This document shows, piece after piece, positions 34,526-44,512 of a stretch of 64,000 nt of DNA. The notes beneath the pieces were generated by a model, which made no database searches, was not told the origin of the DNA, and saw only the letters and a list, made by a program, of their open reading frames with translations. Numbering within the stretch: the first letter of the stretch is position 1; every line of letters starts with the position of its first letter. Made by a program: the position numbers and the translations under genes. The stretch comes from a bacterium (lineage in GTDB: Bacteria > UBP4 > UBA4092 > JAOAEQ01), in assembly GCA_026416715.1 (NCBI GenBank), contig JAOAEQ010000006.1, positions 74,061 through 138,060 of the forward strand, read 5' to 3'.

Positions 34526-36424
34526 TTAATCGCTTTTCACTTGTATATCATCGAAATAAAGCGCTTGATACGGTCTGCCTGTCGGATTAACTCCTACTAC
34601 CTGCACCGCATTATATCGAGTTAATGGAACCAATCCAAACTGTAGCTGATACCATACGCTCGGTATCCATTTGCCTGGCTGGGAAATCGCATTTCCGCTT
34701 TCCATAATTTTATTATATCCACTATCGTGACTATATATATAGAGATAGATTTTTTGCGTATTGCCAGCGGTAGTCGCGCCACTTAACACTTTTACCGATG
34801 CGGTCATATTCCGTCCTGCACTGGTTATACTAAACATCTGAGTTAGTTTGCCCTTTTCGCCGCCGGATTGGATTCCGAGTAATAAATTACTCCAGCCAGT
34901 CCAACTCCCTGCAGATACCGCATCGCCGTAAGGTTCGATTAACCAGCCAATGGTTCCAGAATCGAAACTCGAATTAGATAATGGAACCGTTCCTGTCGGC
35001 AGGTCTGCTCCAGCATATACCCAAATATCGTCTATATAGAGACTGCTGGTAACACCGCTATTCGCTGGATTGATACTTACCAATTGTATACCCAGAAATG
35101 TTGTCGATGCATAAAATGATATTTTCAGGTTCCGCCAAGTGCTTGATGGACTTAACGCGCCTGCTCCCGACGCGACTACCAGATTGCCGGTAGCGGTAAC
35201 GGTCGTGTTGATATCGAGTTGTTGTAGGTATAAATATACTTTCTGCTGTTTCGATAGGGTAGCGACATCGGTTGCAACCTTAGCGATTGCGGTGAACCAA
35301 CCGGTGTTGTTTACATTCACCACTTGTGTTATTTTCCCTTTTTGACCAGGGGTCTGGGTTAGTTTTAATACTCCAGTTTGTCCGGAGAAACTACCTACCC
35401 ACGTTAGGATACCTGCCGCACTACCATCTCCATATCTTTCGAAAAACCAATGGGTGGTATCACTTGCGGAACTGAACGCACCGAAACTATTTAGATAAGT
35501 CGGTATGCCAAATTTCCAATTATGATACGCTGCATCGATAAAATTCGATGGACTGGTAGCGAAAATAATCGTTGTCGTTTGATTTGCTACGGTGTTTGGA
35601 TGTGAATCTTCGGTTCGATACGCTGGTTTCGTCATGTTTCGCACCGGATAGACGCCGGTTGTATCTCCGTTCGCTGGCGTATATAGTTCCGTTCCGGTAT
35701 AGTTATTCGGATAGGTTAAGATATCAAACCAATCAAATACTGCAACGTTTTTTAATGTCGGATGTGCTGCGTTGTAGCTTGATAGCCAGTCATTTTTCAG
35801 CCAGTTGTTGAACACCCGGGCGCGGTCAGCCCAGTCGGTGCAAGTTTCGTTCGGGATATTCGACGGTGCGGTTACCGGAATAAATAGGATGTCCGGATTT
35901 TCTGCAAAAATCTGTTCAAGCGGTTTATAGGTTCGAGCATTATAGGTATAGGTACTATGGGCGCCGAAGGGATGCCGATATACCGCTTGATAATTCAACA
36001 ACTCCTGGTCTTCAGAAAACGGGTTACCTGGTTCGGTTCCATCAGCATAAATACAGCTGATCGGATAACAGCTTTTAAACATAATAATTTTATTAGAACC
36101 GTTCGCACAACCATACGATTTAATCCGCTGGAGATAATCATTGAACCAGAGTATCCAGTGATTCATGTTCGTATTATCGCCTGGAACTGAACCTAATGAA
36201 GCTGGTCTGCCAGTATCAGGAAGGAAGGTTGTTCCGTAGGTGATTTCATTCACTTCATCAATATAACTTTTCATTTCTAACGCGGTACGCAATCCATCGT
36301 TCAGCCAATTTTCGCCGCAGGAATGATGGATAAACATCAGGTCGTCAGTTCCCGCGATAACGTTACCACAAACGACGATACCGAATAAAAAAATAATGGG
36401 TACAACATCCGCAATTCGTTTCAT
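34526..36424 (-). CDS. exported SGNH-like protein with two C-terminal lectin-like modules
   Basis: 632 residues with a signal peptide (about 7-24, IAG). The first 300 residues contain FIHHSCGENWLNDGL near the start, IIMFKSCYP in the middle and EDSHPN near 275, an arrangement of SGNH-like hydrolases with a terminal Asp-x-His pair. Two modules follow (about 312-470 and 475-632). They share WFFERYGD, PGQKGK, QKVYLYL and LVSINP motifs with the C-terminus of the protein at 9516-11594. The modules look like carbohydrate-binding-type beta-sandwiches. A good promoter lies at 36473-36501 and GGAGGAT stands before the ATG. Probable role: secreted enzyme on a polysaccharide; the substrate is unknown. 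Confidence 0.7.
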   Translation of the reverse strand: MKRIADVVPIIFLFGIVVCGNVIAGTDDLMFIHHSCGENWLNDGLRTALEMKSYIDEVNEITYGTTFLPDTGRPASLGSVPGDNTNMNHWILWFNDYLQRIKSYGCANGSNKIIMFKSCYPISCIYADGTEPGNPFSEDQELLNYQAVYRHPFGAHSTYTYNARTYKPLEQIFAENPDILFIPVTAPSNIPNETCTDWADRARVFNNWLKNDWLSSYNAAHPTLKNVAVFDWFDILTYPNNYTGTELYTPANGDTTGVYPVRNMTKPAYRTEDSHPNTVANQTTTIIFATSPSNFIDAAYHNWKFGIPTYLNSFGAFSSASDTTHWFFERYGDGSAAGILTWVGSFSGQTGVLKLTQTPGQKGKITQVVNVNNTGWFTAIAKVATDVATLSKQQKVYLYLQQLDINTTVTATGNLVVASGAGALSPSSTWRNLKISFYASTTFLGIQLVSINPANSGVTSSLYIDDIWVYAGADLPTGTVPLSNSSFDSGTIGWLIEPYGDAVSAGSWTGWSNLLLGIQSGGEKGKLTQMFSITSAGRNMTASVKVLSGATTAGNTQKIYLYIYSHDSGYNKIMESGNAISQPGKWIPSVWYQLQFGLVPLTRYNAVQVVGVNPTGRPYQALYFDDIQVKSD

Positions 36425-36472
36425 CTTTCTCTATCCTCCTTATTAACGGTTTGATTTTGATGTAGTGAGATA

Positions 36473-36501
36473 ACTGTAGCGCAACTCTGATTTCTTGTCA
36501 A
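36473..36501 (-). promoter_or_regulatory. sigma70-type promoter of the exported SGNH-like gene
   Basis: Minus strand: TTGACA (36501-36496), a 17-bp spacer and TACAGT (36478-36473), about 48 bp before the ATG at 36424. Confidence 0.65.
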
Positions 36502-36601
36502 CTCAATTGATACGATTTTTGAGGTTAGGTGGGTATAGTGCGGTTTGCTTCGCAAAAAAGAACGAGTTATTAAACAGATCCTTCCTCAAGGGTATCCATA
36601 C

Positions 36602-36636
36602 AAAACGCAAACTTACCAGTGCTGCGGTTGCGTTTT
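36602..36636 (-). terminator. possible terminator of the MacAB-like operon
   Basis: AAAACGCAA (36602-36610) pairs perfectly with TTGCGTTTT (36628-36636). The 3' side on the minus strand is a short T-run. It directly abuts the stop of the permease gene. Confidence 0.5.
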
Positions 36637-37851
36637 CTATTCATAATGGAGCGCTTCGATTGGATTTAGGTTAGCAGCTTTTGAAGCAGGATAAATGCCG
36701 AAAAACATACCGACAAAAACTGAAAATACAAACGCAATGATAATTGAACTTGGCAGAATCGCTGACGGGATTTCTCCCCGCGTTAATATATCAATTGATT
36801 TGGCGAGCGGTATTCCAAGGATAATCCCAATCACTCCGCCACATCCACTGATTGTCCCTGCTTCTATCAGGAATTGAAATAAAATATCACGCCGTTTTGC
36901 ACCAATCGCTTTGCGAATCCCAATCTCCCGGGTACGTTCGGCAACGGATGCTAGCATAATATTCATTATCCCGATTCCGCCAACCAATAAAGATAATCCG
37001 CCGATTGCGCCGATAACTCCGGTGAATACATTCAATGCGATATTAATCTCTTTCTGAATATCTTCTGGGTTGAAAACGTGATATCGTCCTTTTCCGCCAT
37101 GTCGTTCTTTTAACAGATTTACAATTTTATTCCCGATTTTTTTCGTTTCTTGAATATCCGTTATCTGAACTGAAATTGTTGGGATATTCTTGGTCTGTGC
37201 ACTCCGTAATAAAATGGTTACCGGGACAAAAATGGTGTTCGGACTAGTCCCAAAAATCTGTCCTTGGTCGGATTTGGCTAAAACCCCGACGATTTCAAAC
37301 CTAACTCCACCGAGTTTAATTGTCCTCCCGAGAATAGAAGCATAATTCATTGTTTTAGCTGCAGTATCTTCGCTGAACAACGATAATGCACTTTCCGATT
37401 TCAACACGCAGACACGTTGTCGTAACTCCAGGTCGGGAGCAGTTAACGTTCTACCGGAATCAAGACGTAAATTGTTAATAATAAAATAATCCGGGGCGAC
37501 ACCACGAATCTCCATCGGCTGGGTTTTCGTTGCTCCTTTAACTTCGGTATTCCAGTTCACTTCTGGCGTAACATCGGTTATGCCGGAAAGAGAACGGATT
37601 GCGCTTATATCATTTAAAGTTATTTCACCTATCCGTTGTGTTTCAGCGTCCCATCCAGCATGGATATAGATCCGGTTTGCGCCAAGTCCGGAAAACTGGT
37701 TGATAATTTTATATTTTAATCCGTTTCCAAGCGCAACGATAATTATCACTGACGCTATCCCAATAATGATGCCTAGCATCGAAAGGAAGGTGCGGAGTTT
37801 ATTCAACCGAATATCTATACTAGCGATTCTAATGCTCTCTCGAATATCCAT
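36637..37851 (-). CDS. MacB-like ABC transporter permease
   Basis: 404 residues. One N-terminal membrane helix (about 20-45), a large periplasmic MacB_PCD domain (about 50-275) and three C-terminal helices (about 283-305, 330-360, 368-392) give the FtsX/MacB topology. The signatures LSMLGIIIGIASVI, GLGANRIYI, GGIGIMNIMLASVAERTREIGIRKA and the C-terminal GIYPASKAANLNPIEALHYE are all present. The ATPase is a separate gene upstream, so MacB is split, as in YknYZ/YtrF-like sets. With the adaptor it would move substrates, such as lipoproteins, peptides or drugs, out of the periplasm. Confidence 0.92.
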   Translation of the reverse strand: MDIRESIRIASIDIRLNKLRTFLSMLGIIIGIASVIIIVALGNGLKYKIINQFSGLGANRIYIHAGWDAETQRIGEITLNDISAIRSLSGITDVTPEVNWNTEVKGATKTQPMEIRGVAPDYFIINNLRLDSGRTLTAPDLELRQRVCVLKSESALSLFSEDTAAKTMNYASILGRTIKLGGVRFEIVGVLAKSDQGQIFGTSPNTIFVPVTILLRSAQTKNIPTISVQITDIQETKKIGNKIVNLLKERHGGKGRYHVFNPEDIQKEINIALNVFTGVIGAIGGLSLLVGGIGIMNIMLASVAERTREIGIRKAIGAKRRDILFQFLIEAGTISGCGGVIGIILGIPLAKSIDILTRGEIPSAILPSSIIIAFVFSVFVGMFFGIYPASKAANLNPIEALHYE

Positions 37852-37886
37852 AAAAAATAATTACTCAGACTATACATCAAATAATC

Positions 37887-38561
37887 TTATTTCCGTTCAT
37901 CTTTAATTATCTTACCGTCAAACAGGCGGATGTTTCGAAACGCATACGCAGCAATATCCGCTTCGTGTGTAACCAGAATAATGGTCATACCTTCTTTATG
38001 TAACCGCGCAAAAGTTTCCATAATTTCTTTCCCCATTTGTGAATCAAGGTTTCCGGTTGGTTCATCCGCAAGTAATATTGCTGGATTATTAACTAACGCC
38101 CGAGCGATCGCTACCCGCTGTCGTTCTCCGCCGGAAAGTTCGTTCGGCCGATGCTGCCATCGTTCTTTCAACCCGACACGTTCTAATGCCTGAAATGCCC
38201 GTTCTCTTCGTTTAGCGGGAGACACTCCGCCGTATACCATCGGGAGTTCAACGTTCTGTAATGCGTTATATTTCGGGAGTAGATTGAATGTCTGGAATAC
38301 GAACCCGATTTTCCGGTTCCGGATTTCAGCAAGTTCGTTTTCAGATAGTTTACTTACTTCCGTGCCATCAAGAAAATAGCTTCCGCTGTTGAACGTATCT
38401 AAGCAGCCGATAATATTCATCAAGGTTGATTTCCCCGACCCAGACGCACCCATAATTGCAACAAACTCGTTCTTTTCCACAGTTAGTGAGACTTTATTTA
38501 ATGCGGTAACCTGGATTTTCCCTAAATCATAGATTTTTACGATATCGATTAAAGTTACCAT
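37887..38561 (-). CDS. MacB/LolD-type ABC transporter ATP-binding protein
   Basis: 224 residues from the ATG at 38561; a GTG five codons upstream is possible. Walker [10 protein letters not shown] at 38-46, Q-loop FQTFNLLP, signature [15 protein letters not shown], Walker [14 protein letters not shown] and the H-loop TH in LVTHEADIA. The NLDS after Walker B and the short length are typical of the MacB/LolD/FtsE group. It is encoded between the adaptor and permease genes on the same strand. Confidence 0.94.
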   Translation of the reverse strand: MVTLIDIVKIYDLGKIQVTALNKVSLTVEKNEFVAIMGASGSGKSTLMNIIGCLDTFNSGSYFLDGTEVSKLSENELAEIRNRKIGFVFQTFNLLPKYNALQNVELPMVYGGVSPAKRRERAFQALERVGLKERWQHRPNELSGGERQRVAIARALVNNPAILLADEPTGNLDSQMGKEIMETFARLHKEGMTIILVTHEADIAAYAFRNIRLFDGKIIKDERK

Positions 38562-38614
38562 ACCATTAAAACCCACATGCCCATTAACGTAATTAATTGT
38601 TTGACGTGCATTTT

Positions 38615-39874
38615 TTATGCTTTCTTCTCTTTGGTTTTCTTAATTTTAATCCGATCATTATCCTTGAGTTTCGCTGCGTTGTGCAGAACGATAATTTCCC
38701 CTTCGGTAACTCCGGTTTCAACAATCGCATATTTCGAATTCGTTAATCCCACGATAACCTCTTTCTTTTTCACTCGGTTGCCAGTAACTATAAACACATA
38801 CTTTTTTTCATCCTGTTTTACAATCGCTTCAATCGGCACTTTCAGAACACTATCCTGTTTATAAGTTAAAATATCCGCATCGACGGACAGGTTCGGTCGA
38901 ACCGGTTGTCCGAGTGTACTATCAACTTTAATGGTTACTTCTACTTCTGCAAACGTCTGCCGAATCGCTTGAGCAGCTATGTCCGTAACCGTTCCCGGTA
39001 ATTTAACTTCTTTAAACGCATCCGATGAAATCGTTGCGGTTTGTCCGGTAGAGACCTTGCTGATATCAAGTTCATCAACTTTAACTTTTGCATTAAACTG
39101 GGATAAATCGCCGATACTAAAAATCTCTTCTCCGTAACCGATATATTTTTTCTCTTTAAGCGAATCTTCTACTATTGAACCGTCAATCGGCGCTTTAATA
39201 ATCGCTAGATTATATTTACGCTGTGCCTCTTTCAGTTCCGCTTCTGCAATCTGCACTTCTCCCTGTAGTTCCTGGACATCTTTCTCAAATTTCTGTTGCT
39301 GAAACGCTACTTGTTGTTGCATTACCGCATAATCTAACTTTGCAGATGCATAGCTCCGTTCCGCCTCTTCCAGTTGGCGACGGGTAATAACTTCTTGGTC
39401 AAACAATCGTTTCATTGTCGCAACATTTTTTTCCGCATAATCGAGCGCAATTTTCACTTTTTCGAGATTATTCTTCGCTTGTGCTAGTTCATACGGCCCG
39501 GAATTTTCGATTAAATTCTTCAAATTATTCTGGAGTCGTTTCAATCGGATTTCTGCATTTGTAACTTCGGTTTTCAGCTTCTCCTGGTCAACCACTACTA
39601 AAATTTCACCTTGTTTAACTCGGGCTCCGTCTTTAACTCGTTTTTCACGCAGGTTCCCTTCTACTTCTGCCCGAACCTTTATCTTATTTGCTGGTTCAAG
39701 GATCCCTGTCGCCTTAACTGTTTGCTCAAACACCCCTCGTTCCACCTGTCCGGTAGTAACTTCAACCGCACTCTGTTTACTCCCCAAGAACTGGTTTGCA
39801 TAGAAAATAATGATACAAACAACTATGATTCCTAGTATAACTATTACTTTTTGTAACCTATTTTTCTTTTCCAT
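38615..39874 (-). CDS. MacA-like periplasmic adaptor (membrane fusion protein)
   Basis: 419 residues from the ATG at 39874; the frame is open 20 codons further, but those residues look non-coding. An N-terminal anchor helix (about 9-27) is followed by a lipoyl-type half ([20 protein letters not shown]), a long alpha-helical hairpin (about 85-185, Lys/Glu/Gln-rich with heptads), the second lipoyl half ([15 protein letters not shown]), a barrel domain and a C-terminal domain ([18 protein letters not shown]). This is the HlyD/MacA plan. It couples the inner-membrane MacB permease to an outer-membrane channel. No TolC gene is adjacent. Confidence 0.92.
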   Translation of the reverse strand: MEKKNRLQKVIVILGIIVVCIIIFYANQFLGSKQSAVEVTTGQVERGVFEQTVKATGILEPANKIKVRAEVEGNLREKRVKDGARVKQGEILVVVDQEKLKTEVTNAEIRLKRLQNNLKNLIENSGPYELAQAKNNLEKVKIALDYAEKNVATMKRLFDQEVITRRQLEEAERSYASAKLDYAVMQQQVAFQQQKFEKDVQELQGEVQIAEAELKEAQRKYNLAIIKAPIDGSIVEDSLKEKKYIGYGEEIFSIGDLSQFNAKVKVDELDISKVSTGQTATISSDAFKEVKLPGTVTDIAAQAIRQTFAEVEVTIKVDSTLGQPVRPNLSVDADILTYKQDSVLKVPIEAIVKQDEKKYVFIVTGNRVKKKEVIVGLTNSKYAIVETGVTEGEIIVLHNAAKLKDNDRIKIKKTKEKKA

Positions 39875-40036
39875 AGAGTAATTCCGAACCGCAAAGGACG
39901 TCTGGGTTAACCAAACACACGTAGAAAACTGCAAAATATCTTGTGCGGTTTTTACGGTAGATACTTCGTCATTATACAGTAACGTTTCGTTTTTATTTTT
40001 TCTAGATTCTAACTCTCTAATCTCGCTTCTAGTTTA

Positions 40037-40792
40037 CTATTCCGTATCATCTTCAACTTGCATCGGGTTCGATTTTTCGATTAACGGTTGAAATACTTTC
40101 GTTATCCCTAACCCTAAACCGATTCCTATTAAATAGAGCGATAGCAGAATCACCGCAGCTTTTTTCCAGCTAAATTTATAAACAATCGCTATCCCGATAA
40201 TAGATAGCCATAACGACCATAGGGTAAATAAATCGATATAGTTCCAGAAGGTATACCCGAGCAACCCGACCTTTTCTTTCGTGAAAACTAATCCGAGACT
40301 AGCGTTGAATGGAATATACTCATTGGGATTTAGGAAGACATATACTAACGATAGGAGCCCAAAAATCAATCCTGGCGTAGAAGCATACCCAAGCACACTA
40401 ACTGCATGTTTAAATGTGCTTTTTCCATTCAAAAACGGCGCAATAACATGGATTATCCCAGCTTTAATTAGTAAAATCATTAGCATTATAATAATCCCGA
40501 AAATTGCGCCAATAATCGGCGCACCATATTTCATTACGGTTGACATTGTTTCCGGCATCTTCTGCATTGCTTCTTCAAACTGCGGACTCCGAAACCCGAC
40601 GATAACGTTCGCAACTGATACTAATAACGTTCCTACCACAGGGATTAATATGGATTGAAAAACTCGCGGATGTTCGTCTACCCTGCGAAACTCTTCTTTC
40701 GGGCTGGTTAACATATTACCTATTGATACCAAATATCGGATAAATCCGTTTCCTGAAACTTTTGGTTTAAATTCTTGTTGAATTTCATTCAT
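40037..40792 (-). CDS. YIP1-family membrane protein
   Basis: 251 residues with five membrane helices (about 47-68, 90-118, 128-155, 185-208, 210-232). The LTSPKEEFRRV motif near residue 31 and PLLGAII/VIAPFLNGKSTFKHAVSVLGYASTPGLIFGLL-type sequence (YAS-P) are hallmarks of Yip1 domains. In bacteria such proteins often sit beside ABC transporter genes, but their role is unknown. It is the first gene of the run with adaptor, ATPase and permease, about 160 bp upstream of the adaptor. Confidence 0.8.
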   Translation of the reverse strand: MNEIQQEFKPKVSGNGFIRYLVSIGNMLTSPKEEFRRVDEHPRVFQSILIPVVGTLLVSVANVIVGFRSPQFEEAMQKMPETMSTVMKYGAPIIGAIFGIIIMLMILLIKAGIIHVIAPFLNGKSTFKHAVSVLGYASTPGLIFGLLSLVYVFLNPNEYIPFNASLGLVFTKEKVGLLGYTFWNYIDLFTLWSLWLSIIGIAIVYKFSWKKAAVILLSLYLIGIGLGLGITKVFQPLIEKSNPMQVEDDTE

Positions 40793-41019
40793 TATTCGCC
40801 TCTCTGTTCAACCGAGGTTATATTTCATTATCTCTCTGGTTATATATGCTTTACTATTTATATTTAATTGACTATCCTATCATACTTCATCATTTAGAGC
40901 AAAAACCTATCCCTAATATACACCGACGGACTAATTTTAGCTTCTCTTACTGGTTGTATAATAATTACGGGGCATAACAGGAATGGAATGAAGTAAGGAT
41001 AAGGGAATAAGCCACTGCC

Positions 41020-43269
41020 TTAATACTTCTCCAGTACTTGACCATATTGAACTTGAAAAATCGTCATACCTCTTGGGTTGTGATACACCGGAAGTAAGCT
41101 CGGGCTAGCGAGAAATAATTGAAATAACTCAAGTTCTGCAATAGACTTAAACCGCTGGCGGAAATAGGGGTAGTATAACCGCAGCTCTTTTTCGTTATAG
41201 AGGATATATTTCACTTGCAGTTCAGCGAGTTTCTCTTTAATCTGGTCAACGGTTTCCGACTGCTGGATAATCCGCAGGATTACCGGGGTATCAAAAAAAT
41301 CCGCACAATAATATGGCCGTTGGCAGTATAATGCCCGATATTCACCAATAAATAGGATTCGGTCGTCCGGCAGGGTCTTCTGGTTGACATATGTAAACAT
41401 CGGGTAATAATCGAGGTTCCGTGCAAGAAATGCTTCGTTCGATTCCATACCGATAATAAACGATAATGGATTATGGTATCGCGCTACCGTCTGAACCGTC
41501 CAGATAGCATTATAGACTAACATGATACCTAAAGTACCGAATAGTAAGTATCTCATACCTAACTTTTTTTCCGCAATCCGCATTTGATACAACGACCACG
41601 GTATCAGCGCGCTCAATAGCGGAAGTATCGGTTGCAAAAACCGATTATCACGGTAGGTAGCAGACCAGAATATGAAATAATAAATAGCGGTCAGAAGTAA
41701 GAGGTAAAATGTCAGGTTATTCTTCTTTTCGGAACAGTGCGAAGATATTTTCCTGCTGCATATAACGGCGTAGACTATTAACGGTAGGAATGCGAGGTAA
41801 ATAGGGCCAAGTTGCCAATCCCCGAAATTCACCGGATGCATTGCTGTTTTTGGTGGATTCATGGTCGCTCGCCAAGGGAGTTGAAATAATTCTATTATTC
41901 GATACCCCAGATTCTGCTGGTTCGCTTGAGCGAGCCAACCTTTTTCCTGAGCGTGAGCAGTATAATATTCGGCATTGAACTGGCTCCAATCAGTTCCGCC
42001 GAAAATACTATATCCCAGTGGGTAGACCGGATTGCCGGTATAGATATAATTTTTTATATACCAAGGAATCGCAATACCAGTAGTTAGTATCAAGCACAAG
42101 ATACTATGGTTTAAAATCTTTTTATAATCCTTACGTTGATAGAATAAGATTATTATCAATATACTCCATAAGAAAAACACCACGGCAACCATGGAATATT
42201 TTATTCCGAGCAAGAATCCGGTAACGATAGAAAATAAGTAGCATGTAGACTGAGGACAGAAGTTAGAGTTTTTTTCACTGGTTTCCGCCTTCTTGTTTCT
42301 AGCTCTTCCTGTGATACAAAGTGTATAGATTGCGATGAAAACATAAAAGGTTAATCCGCTCTCGATAAACGCCCAGGATGAAATAATCGGAATAAATGGA
42401 GTGCTGATATAAATCGCTACCGGAACGAGCGGGTTCGTGAACGGGGAAAATCGTTTCGTAAAACTATGGATTGCGATAGCGGTTAACACCAAAAAAAGCC
42501 AATGGATAAGTTTTGGTAGTATCGTGCCCGAAATTGCTAATCCGAGCGTATATAACGATTCGATGAGAAATGGAAAATTCGAAAACGCATTATAGGGAAC
42601 ATATACAATTCTATGTTTCCATAAATATTGTTGCGGTACTGCGAGATGATACCGGAGCGCGTCTGATTCGGTACACGGGGTTAACGAACTTAAAAACGAG
42701 AGAGAAAGAATAAACAGAATAAATATAGTGAGCGACTGATTGCGTTTTGTAAGTTTAATCTTCAATAATTTTTGCCAACATTTAGTAATCCAATGTTTTG
42801 TTTCTTGATAACTGAAAATTATTCCAAAGATGAGAAGGATAAACAGAACTTGATATCGCAAATGTCCAATTAAACCTAATCCAAAAAGCAATAGACTCAA
42901 CAGACCCAACCCTACGGCAACCGAAAAGATAACTTGTTCGGTATCATCAGACGTATCACTATCCGTATGCGATAAATTCATTAATAACCTATTATGGTCC
43001 TCAGTCGACGGACAGCCTGTGTTCCATCCGGATATATTTATTAAGGATAGCGTTTTCTTACCAAATCCATAAGCGATACTAAGTATAATGAGTAGATTAA
43101 CTATGGAAGTAAGTATGGAAAATAGGTTGGATAAGAATGTCTGCCATTGAAATAGACCAGGAAAGTTAACTCCCGCTAATATTGAACTAGGTATTATCGG
43201 ATATAAAGGATAGTAAAAAATAAATACTACGAACGCAAATAGAAAGCAAAGTAATAAAAGGAGTTTCAC
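41020..43269 (-). CDS. GT39/ArnT-like polytopic glycosyltransferase
   Basis: 749 residues with a GTG start at 43269 and about 12 membrane helices. SLTPCTESDALRYHLAVP after the central helices has the acidic loop expected in GT-C enzymes that use polyprenyl-phosphate sugars. A later segment, PWYIKNYIYTGNPVYP, is shared almost motif for motif with the gene at 44954. The C-terminal soluble part (about 615-749) is hydrophilic with Tyr/Arg-rich segments. It probably glycosylates lipid-linked or protein substrates on the outer face of the inner membrane. It is a paralogue of 44954-47053, and the two lie on opposite sides of dnaN and the origin. Confidence 0.7.
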   Translation of the reverse strand: MKLLLLLCFLFAFVVFIFYYPLYPIIPSSILAGVNFPGLFQWQTFLSNLFSILTSIVNLLIILSIAYGFGKKTLSLINISGWNTGCPSTEDHNRLLMNLSHTDSDTSDDTEQVIFSVAVGLGLLSLLLFGLGLIGHLRYQVLFILLIFGIIFSYQETKHWITKCWQKLLKIKLTKRNQSLTIFILFILSLSFLSSLTPCTESDALRYHLAVPQQYLWKHRIVYVPYNAFSNFPFLIESLYTLGLAISGTILPKLIHWLFLVLTAIAIHSFTKRFSPFTNPLVPVAIYISTPFIPIISSWAFIESGLTFYVFIAIYTLCITGRARNKKAETSEKNSNFCPQSTCYLFSIVTGFLLGIKYSMVAVVFFLWSILIIILFYQRKDYKKILNHSILCLILTTGIAIPWYIKNYIYTGNPVYPLGYSIFGGTDWSQFNAEYYTAHAQEKGWLAQANQQNLGYRIIELFQLPWRATMNPPKTAMHPVNFGDWQLGPIYLAFLPLIVYAVICSRKISSHCSEKKNNLTFYLLLLTAIYYFIFWSATYRDNRFLQPILPLLSALIPWSLYQMRIAEKKLGMRYLLFGTLGIMLVYNAIWTVQTVARYHNPLSFIIGMESNEAFLARNLDYYPMFTYVNQKTLPDDRILFIGEYRALYCQRPYYCADFFDTPVILRIIQQSETVDQIKEKLAELQVKYILYNEKELRLYYPYFRQRFKSIAELELFQLFLASPSLLPVYHNPRGMTIFQVQYGQVLEKY

Positions 43270-43408
43270 ATGAATGATTACGGAAAAAACTTTTTTATCT
43301 CAAATCTAAACTATGTGATAACAAAAGGAATAGAAAATGAAAAATCTTTCTACTATACAATATCTTTTTGTGGATACCCACTTGCCACTTACGGTTAACG
43401 TTTAGGTA

Positions 43409-44512
43409 TTAAGTAATTTTAATTGGCATAATAACGTTAATATAATTATCATCTCCAACAGGTTTAATGACTCCTGGGGTTAACGGCTGGTTAATTTCTA
43501 AACTCATTTCTTCCGCATCAATATTCTTTAAAATATCAATGAGATATTTCCCGTTAAACGCTATTTGGACTTCTTCACCGTCATACGTAACATTAAATTC
43601 ATCTTTTGCTTCTCCAATTTCAGGAGTGTTTGCTGAAACCTGGATACAATTCGGTTGAATGGTAAATTTTATCTGGTTGGTTTTTTCACTTGCAAGCACT
43701 GAAACTCGTCGAATCGCTTGTAATAACCGGGTTGATTTCATCCCGATTTTCTTTTCACAGAATTTTGGAATAACTTGTTCGTAGTTGGGAAATTGACCGT
43801 CAATTAATCGCGAGGTGACTAGACTATTTTCTGTTTTAAAAAATATTTGTGTTCCAGTGCTCGCGATTGTAATATTACCTTCTTCTCCTAAAATTGTCTG
43901 GAGTTCATTAATCGCTTTAATGGGAATAATTACCCCTATTTCATCTTTAATTTTATCTTCGACATTCCCTTTAATATACGCTAATCTTCGTCCGTCAGTA
44001 GCCACCATTCGAACCTCATTTCCCTTTGCCCAGAAATAGAGTCCATTTAAGACTTGCCTCATCTCTTCTAGGGATACCGCAAAACTTGTTTTTCTCACCA
44101 TACTTTTCCAAATCTTTTGGGGTAATTCAAACGCTCCGGTTTTAGGAAATACCGGTAAAACTGGAAAATCTTCTTTCGGCATACCTGATAAGGTAAACAC
44201 GGTTTTCTCGCATTCTATTTTAGCTATCGTATCTTCAGTGCTTATGATAACAGGCGCATCCGGTAGTTCTCGGACAATATCACTTAACTTTTTTGCTGGT
44301 AAGGTTATCCCGCCTTTTTCATTTACTTCTGCAGGAATTTCATATTCTACGCCAACATCAAGATCGGTTGCAGCTAATCGCAGTTTCTTCTCTTTATCTT
44401 TCGCTTCAACTAAAATATTTGATAGAATCGGCATAGCACTTTTAACACTTACCGCATTACTGACAATACCGACGCATTTCTGTAATTCTGATCTATCAAC
44501 AACAATTTTCAT
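43409..44512 (-). CDS. dnaN: DNA polymerase III beta sliding clamp
   Basis: 367 residues, the normal length, spanning three clamp domains (about 1-120, 128-245, 247-367). Typical signatures are LRLAATDLDVGVEYE, GNEVRMVATDGRRLAY and a C-terminal NYINVIMPI. The clamp encircles DNA and tethers polymerase III. GGAGG lies 10 bases before the ATG. A promoter at 44570-44599 reads into it. It borders the candidate origin, as dnaN does in many bacteria, but here without dnaA next to it. Confidence 0.96.
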   Translation of the reverse strand: MKIVVDRSELQKCVGIVSNAVSVKSAMPILSNILVEAKDKEKKLRLAATDLDVGVEYEIPAEVNEKGGITLPAKKLSDIVRELPDAPVIISTEDTIAKIECEKTVFTLSGMPKEDFPVLPVFPKTGAFELPQKIWKSMVRKTSFAVSLEEMRQVLNGLYFWAKGNEVRMVATDGRRLAYIKGNVEDKIKDEIGVIIPIKAINELQTILGEEGNITIASTGTQIFFKTENSLVTSRLIDGQFPNYEQVIPKFCEKKIGMKSTRLLQAIRRVSVLASEKTNQIKFTIQPNCIQVSANTPEIGEAKDEFNVTYDGEEVQIAFNGKYLIDILKNIDAEEMSLEINQPLTPGVIKPVGDDNYINVIMPIKIT

